Below are positions 8,018 through 11,637 of a stretch of 11,637 bases of DNA, piece by piece. Positions within the stretch are counted from its first letter, which is position 1, and each line of letters opens with the position of its first letter. Origin of the DNA: Pigoraptor vietnamica (lineage: Eukaryota > Opisthokonta > Filasterea); assembly GCA_943704525.1 (NCBI GenBank), contig CALSCQ010002484.1, forward strand, positions 1 through 11,637, read 5' to 3'. A program made the translations under genes and the position numbers. The notes under the pieces were generated by a model. The model saw nothing but the letters and a program-made list of their open reading frames with translations. It had not been told where the DNA came from and made no database searches.

Positions 8018-10672
8018 CTAGTCCTCCAGCTTGAGGACCGCCCACACGATGCCCAGCGCCTCGAGCTCTCCAATGTGCCGATAACCCGCCTGCGTCGCCG
8101 ACCACTTCGAACTCACGCACGCGACGACGCGCCACTCGCCGCCATCCGTACGGTACAGCACCGCCCCCACGCCCAACCGCGACGAGTCCACCTTGAGGAC
8201 CATCGGCTGCGTGTAGTCCGGCGGCAGTAGGTGCACGCGCGCACAGATCGCCGCCTTCAAGGCGTCGTACGCACGCTGCTGTTCCTCGCCCCACTTGAAA
8301 CGACGCTCGCCCTTCAGCAAGTCCGAGACCGGCGCCCCCAGCACCGAGAATCCCTCGACGAAGCGCGACCACCACGTCAGCGACTGGTAGACGCTCCGCA
8401 CGTCGTCCTTCGACTTCGGCACCGCGAGGTCGCGAATTCCCTGCATGGCCGACTCAGGAATGGTCACGCCCTTCGCGGACACCTCGCGCCCCAACATCGT
8501 GATCGCGCGCCGGAAGAGCTGCGCCTTGGCCACGCGCACGAAGATGTTGTAGCGCCGACACACTTCGAGGAACTCGAACACGTACTCGATCGCCTTCTCG
8601 ACGTCGGGCGCCCCGATCGCGAAGTCGTCGATGTAATACTGGACGTGCGTCCCCTGCAGGCAACGCCCCATCGTCGCCGCGAAGATGTCCCCCGCGTTCG
8701 TCAAACCGAATGGCAACACCTTGAACACGTACACATCCTTGTCCGGCGACGACAGGTCGACGAACGCCGTCAGCAGGCGCGATTCCTCCGAGAGGCGCAA
8801 CTGCCAATACCCCTTCACGGCGTCGAACGTCGTGAACACCGCGTTCTCCGCGAGGTGCGAGAGGAACTCCTCCTCCTTCGGCAACTCCGTACGCGACTCC
8901 ACGACGAGACCTGCGTTGACGTTGCGAAAATCGATCGCAAACCGCCTCGTGCCGTCGTTCTTCATCGGGAACGTCGGCACCGTCACCCACGGCAGGCGAC
9001 TCGCCTGCATCTTCGGCACCCTCTGGATGAGGTTGCCGCGCAGGAGACGCTCGATCTCCTCGCGCTGCACGCGAATCAGCTCAGGCGACCGCTGCCTGTA
9101 CACGATCCGCTGCGGTGGTGCGTCGCCCCGCATGCGCAGTCGAACCGGGGGAACCGTCATCCCCAATTGCGCACCGTCGCGCCACGCGCGCTCGTTGATC
9201 TCGCTGACCAACCGTGCGACCACCGTCGGCGCAATCCCCTGCGCCGTCAGCATCGACAGATCGTCGCTCGTGATCGCCGTACGCTCCCCGTCCGGCAGCC
9301 ACACCGACATCATCTGATCGTCGACGCCCGTCGCCCTGTCCGCCGTCTGCGTCAGCTCCTCGCCCGCGATGTCTGCAAAGGTGAAATCGCCCTCCGCGCG
9401 CTCCACCGCTGCGACCATTGGCGACGCGAGCACACCCATGTTGCGCAAATGCCCGTACCCCAGGACAACGTCCGTTCCACCGGGGAGCGCCGCGAATATG
9501 CGCACGTTCGCCAGCGAAGTCGCGTACTCGCCGACAGCCAACGTCACGCCCTCGCGCACGTATCCCTCCGTGCGCACGCGCCCGCCTACCCCCTGGAAAG
9601 ACTGCCCGTTCGTTTCCGCTACGAACGGCAGCCGATAGCGCTCGATCGCGCGCCTCGACACCGCGCACGTCGTCGCCCCCGAGTCGAACAGCACACACGC
9701 CGCTGTCGTGCGCACCTCCCCCTCGACCCTCAACGTCCCCTCATGGGTCCAGGCGCCGACATCTTCTTCGTCGCCTGCCTCGACTGCGTCGCTTCCGGGG
9801 CCGCTAGCTCCACTCGCTGCCGCGCCCACGACGTAGCCTGCCGCCCCGACCATGGCGATCGACCTGTCGTCGCCTTCCTCGTGGTCCGAAGCCTCGGGCG
9901 CGACCGCGGATACCGCCGCGATCATCCCGCCCTTCCCGCCGACCTCAGGACAATCCCGCAGCTGATGGCCGACCTTGTGACACTTGAAACATGCGCCCCG
10001 CTCCCTATCTGCGTCGCGCGCTTCCTTACGAGCCCCGTCCCGTTCCGTGGACGCCGACCCACCCTGTCCAGACTGCTTCCGTGCGTTCCCGGCCTTTCCG
10101 CCGTCGCCTTGGTCGCGGCCCTTGCCCTTCTTGTCGCCCGACAACTTCTTGTCGCCCGACTCAGTGCGCTCGTCCTTGCAACCCTCCTTGAAGATTGCGA
10201 GGTGGCCCGACTCCTGCGCTTGACGCAGCAGTCTGATCGCTCCTCCAATGCCGCTCTCCGTGAGTGCGCGCACCACGAGGTGATTCGAGAACGTCGTCCC
10301 CGACCCAAACTTCGTGCGAATGAACAGGCTCAACGCATCGTACGCACATGCGATTCCCCCGAGGAACTTCTGCTTGAACCCGAAGTACGCCATGTGCACA
10401 ATCGTGTGCGAGGCCGAACGCGCGAGCACCTCCCCGTGCTTGCCGACGCTCTCGCCCACCCATTCGAAGTAACGCGCCGCTCCCGCGTCATCGTCGGCCT
10501 TGCACTCGACCACCTGTCGCGACGGAAAGCCCTGCTCGAGGATCGTTCTCGCCGCCACCGTCGGCGCCAGCGTATCGTAAATCTCCTCGACCCACGCTAG
10601 GACGTCCTCCAGACTCCGGGCTCCGATACGATCGAGTTGCGCCGCATATCCAGGGAGACCGTTTGCATCCAG
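8018..10672 (-). CDS. Gag-Pol main frame: Gag remainder, CCHC knuckle, protease, reverse transcriptase, RNase H start
   Basis: 884 codons ending at a TAG (8020-8018). The first part is an alpha-helical Gag-like region with little resemblance to common gag families, followed by a Lys/Gly/Ser-rich basic stretch and one C-x2-C-x4-H-x4-C zinc knuckle (codons 9991-9950). An aspartic protease follows, with VLFDSGATTC (DSGA at 9685-9674) and DVVLGYGHLRNMG. The reverse transcriptase has FDAVKGYWQ (first Asp), VLPFGLTNAG and YYIDDF (YIDD at 8635-8624; YLDD or YVDD is commoner). RNase H begins with LKVDSSRLGVGAVL and IGELEALGIVWAV before the stop. Gag and Pol are fused with no stop between them, so any control of the Gag:Pol ratio would have to come from other sites. 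The frame is open upstream to 10723, but the bases before ~10675 do not look like protein in this frame. Confidence 0.9.
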   Translation of the reverse strand: MDANGLPGYAAQLDRIGARSLEDVLAWVEEIYDTLAPTVAARTILEQGFPSRQVVECKADDDAGAARYFEWVGESVGKHGEVLARSASHTIVHMAYFGFKQKFLGGIACAYDALSLFIRTKFGSGTTFSNHLVVRALTESGIGGAIRLLRQAQESGHLAIFKEGCKDERTESGDKKLSGDKKGKGRDQGDGGKAGNARKQSGQGGSASTERDGARKEARDADRERGACFKCHKVGHQLRDCPEVGGKGGMIAAVSAVAPEASDHEEGDDRSIAMVGAAGYVVGAAASGASGPGSDAVEAGDEEDVGAWTHEGTLRVEGEVRTTAACVLFDSGATTCAVSRRAIERYRLPFVAETNGQSFQGVGGRVRTEGYVREGVTLAVGEYATSLANVRIFAALPGGTDVVLGYGHLRNMGVLASPMVAAVERAEGDFTFADIAGEELTQTADRATGVDDQMMSVWLPDGERTAITSDDLSMLTAQGIAPTVVARLVSEINERAWRDGAQLGMTVPPVRLRMRGDAPPQRIVYRQRSPELIRVQREEIERLLRGNLIQRVPKMQASRLPWVTVPTFPMKNDGTRRFAIDFRNVNAGLVVESRTELPKEEEFLSHLAENAVFTTFDAVKGYWQLRLSEESRLLTAFVDLSSPDKDVYVFKVLPFGLTNAGDIFAATMGRCLQGTHVQYYIDDFAIGAPDVEKAIEYVFEFLEVCRRYNIFVRVAKAQLFRRAITMLGREVSAKGVTIPESAMQGIRDLAVPKSKDDVRSVYQSLTWWSRFVEGFSVLGAPVSDLLKGERRFKWGEEQQRAYDALKAAICARVHLLPPDYTQPMVLKVDSSRLGVGAVLYRTDGGEWRVVACVSSKWSATQAGYRHIGELEALGIVWAVLKLED

Positions 10673-10673
10673 T

Positions 10674-10976
10674 CTGCTGCAACGCGTGCGCCATGATGCC
10701 GTGCTCGGCCCACAGTGCCACACGGACGAACGCCGAGTTGTCCATCATCGCTGCGCCGATGTCGGGTTTCGACGTCCTCCTCAGCTCCGCGATCGCCTGC
10801 TGGACGTCCTTGAGAACGCCGCCATCGAGCGCGTTCAGAAGCGCCAGCGACCGCGCGCGCTCCGTCATCTCGCGACGCAGGGAGTCCTCGTACTGACCGA
10901 ACCGGGTCTCGAAGACTGACAACTTGTCGTTCATGCGTCCGCCGAAGCGCGGGATCCGTTCCTTCGAATCTGCCAT
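10674..10976 (-). CDS. Gag N-terminal part
   Basis: 101 codons from ATG at 10976-10974 (ADSKERIPRFGG follows), about 100 nt inside the 5' LTR. The sequence is helical and charged (RREMTERARSLALLNAL, DVQQAIAELRR) and, after a +1 shift near 10673, runs smoothly into the Gag region of the main frame. The same frame is open upstream to 11093 with no ATG, so 10976 is the first ATG. I do not recognise a Pfam-type retrotransposon gag; the assignment rests on position and on continuity with the CCHC-bearing part. Confidence 0.7.
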
Positions 10977-11067
10977 CGTTGCTTCTTGATCAGTCGCCGA
11001 ACCTTGCACCCGTCCGACGAGTACCCTGTGGTGAAGAAACGCGTCCGCCTCTTCCCCGTCGACGCTC

Positions 11068-11075
11068 TGTTGTCT
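11068..11075 (-). other. Primer binding site, not tRNA-like; complementary to the LTR transcript start region
   Basis: The sense strand directly after the 5' LTR reads AGACAACAGAGCG. A tRNA-primed element should start with TGG (complement of CCA), which is absent here. Together with the last LTR base it forms AAGACAACA, the exact reverse complement of TGTTGTCTT found in the LTR at 11327-11319, about 54 nt downstream of the TATA box. This is the geometry of self-primed elements such as Tf1. Confidence 0.45.
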
Positions 11076-11373
11076 TGTAAAGCGCCCGCTCACGTGATGC
11101 CGAACAACGACTAAAAATAAACACCACGACCGTAACGGGCAAACTTCACCGAGCCACAGATCTCAGCCGTAGCCGGCTAGATCAGTGGTGGAAGGGGAGT
11201 ATGGGGTGCGTGGAAAGGACACGGCGGTACACGAACTCGTAGAGCCTGACTGGCCGCCGTCGTACACCGTCACTACACTCAGGGAACCGAAGGTCAATTC
11301 CGTAAACCAAATTCGATTAAGACAACAAGATTGCGAAATGGTACAAAGGTACGCCACGCACACAGCCGCGCGC

Positions 11374-11381
11374 CTTATATA
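11374..11381 (-). promoter_or_regulatory. TATA box of the 5' LTR
   Basis: TATATAAG on the minus strand, the probable promoter for the genomic RNA of the element. The candidate self-priming segment (11327-11319) lies ~54 nt downstream. Confidence 0.7.
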
Positions 11382-11608
11382 CACATCAGCCGATCCTTTC
11401 TGCTGTCACACACACGCGGCGCGCACGCAATGGCTGTCGGCAACTTGCGTTCTCGAAACGTCGCCGCCGCCAACCGCTGTCAACTCGTCCGCTCTCGAAC
11501 GATCGCGCCCAATCTCGTAACCGCGAGTCCCACCGAGCAGGGATTCAAATCGCCGTTACTCTTGCCACCGGTTACCCACAGTCCAGACTGCACGTCTTGA
11601 CGCCACGT

Positions 11609-11616
11609 TGACGTCA
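11609..11616. promoter_or_regulatory. CRE-like palindrome TGACGTCA in U3 (also at 6126-6133)
   Basis: A perfect 8-bp CREB/ATF-type palindrome lies 20 bp inside the sense 5' edge of each LTR, next to a second TTGACG. U3 is where enhancer sites sit; binding is inferred only from the sequence match. Confidence 0.4.
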
Positions 11617-11637
11617 TCGTCGCCGAGCGCTCTACAA

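Larger units (their letters stand above)
5593..11636 (-). mobile_element. Complete Ty3/gypsy-type LTR retrotransposon, 6,044 bp
   Basis: Two 561-bp LTRs in direct orientation bound an internal region reading, on the minus strand, gag CCHC - protease - reverse transcriptase - RNase H - integrase. That order (integrase last) defines the Ty3/gypsy (Metaviridae) type; copia elements place integrase before reverse transcriptase. LTR ends are TG...CA. The base after the right LTR (A at 11637) agrees with a 4-5-bp target duplication of the bases before the left LTR (AACCG, 5588-5592), but the window ends before this can be confirmed. The internal frame is interrupted four times, so this copy as read is probably not autonomous. 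No envelope-like gene and no chromodomain are seen. Confidence 0.93.
11076..11636 (-). repeat. 5' LTR (right copy)
   Basis: 561 bp, no differences seen against 5593-6153, TG...CA ends. In sense it is the promoter-bearing LTR of the element. It ends one base before the window edge. Confidence 0.97.

Noticed and set aside
8231-10600. 789-codon open frame on the plus strand, antisense to Gag-Pol
   Set aside because: It mirrors the minus-strand frame that carries CCHC, DSGA and YIDD motifs. Its product is Arg/His-rich with no domain character, as expected from a GC-rich antisense shadow.
11040-11075. tRNA-type primer binding site
   Set aside because: No TGG start adjacent to the LTR and no resemblance to common initiator-Met or other tRNA 3' complements that I could recognise.

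Overview
The window looks like nuclear DNA of a GC-rich microbial eukaryote. Both host genes carry GT-AG introns (donors GTACGT, GTGAGT and, repeatedly, GTGCGT), there are long TG/CA microsatellites in introns and leaders, and one gene is a recognisable FBXW5-type F-box/WD40 protein. I cannot name the species; a free-living protist such as an amoebozoan or a unicellular relative of animals would fit. Nothing bacterial was seen: no operons, no Shine-Dalgarno spacing, no tRNA, rRNA or CRISPR.

Layout. Bases 1-900 hold a C21 homopolymer, a stretch with no recognisable gene and a C-run tract (G4-prone on the other strand). Bases 901-2109 (+) carry a two-exon gene for a 311-residue protein I do not recognise: a helical N-terminal two thirds and a serine-rich tail. 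Its only intron contains a TG-rich microsatellite with a 53-bp tandem duplication. Bases 2110-2406 separate two convergent genes. Bases 2407-5376 (-) carry a five-exon FBXW5-like gene (about 751 aa), a predicted substrate receptor of a cullin-RING ubiquitin ligase.

Bases 5593-11636 are one complete Ty3/gypsy-type LTR retrotransposon on the minus strand, 6,044 bp. Its two 561-bp LTRs show no difference when read side by side (constant offset 5,483) and have TG...CA ends. Reading in sense from right to left: 5' LTR, a short leader with a primer site that is not tRNA-like, gag with a CCHC knuckle, protease (DSGA), reverse transcriptase (YIDD), RNase H, integrase (HHCC plus DD35E), an SH3-like integrase end, a further C-terminal domain, a short purine tract and the 3' LTR. 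The coding frame is broken four times, each in the same (+1) direction, although the LTRs are identical and the host exons are unbroken.

Two features of the element stand out. First, a 9-nt segment just downstream of the LTR TATA box is perfectly complementary to the primer site (the last LTR base plus the first 8 bases after it), which suggests Tf1-like self-priming instead of tRNA priming. Second, the last ~80 residues of Pol resemble the N-terminal SAM-like core-binding domain of tyrosine recombinases, with no catalytic domain attached. The element sits about 217 bp upstream of the FBXW5-like start codon in the same orientation, so its 3' LTR promoter points at that gene.
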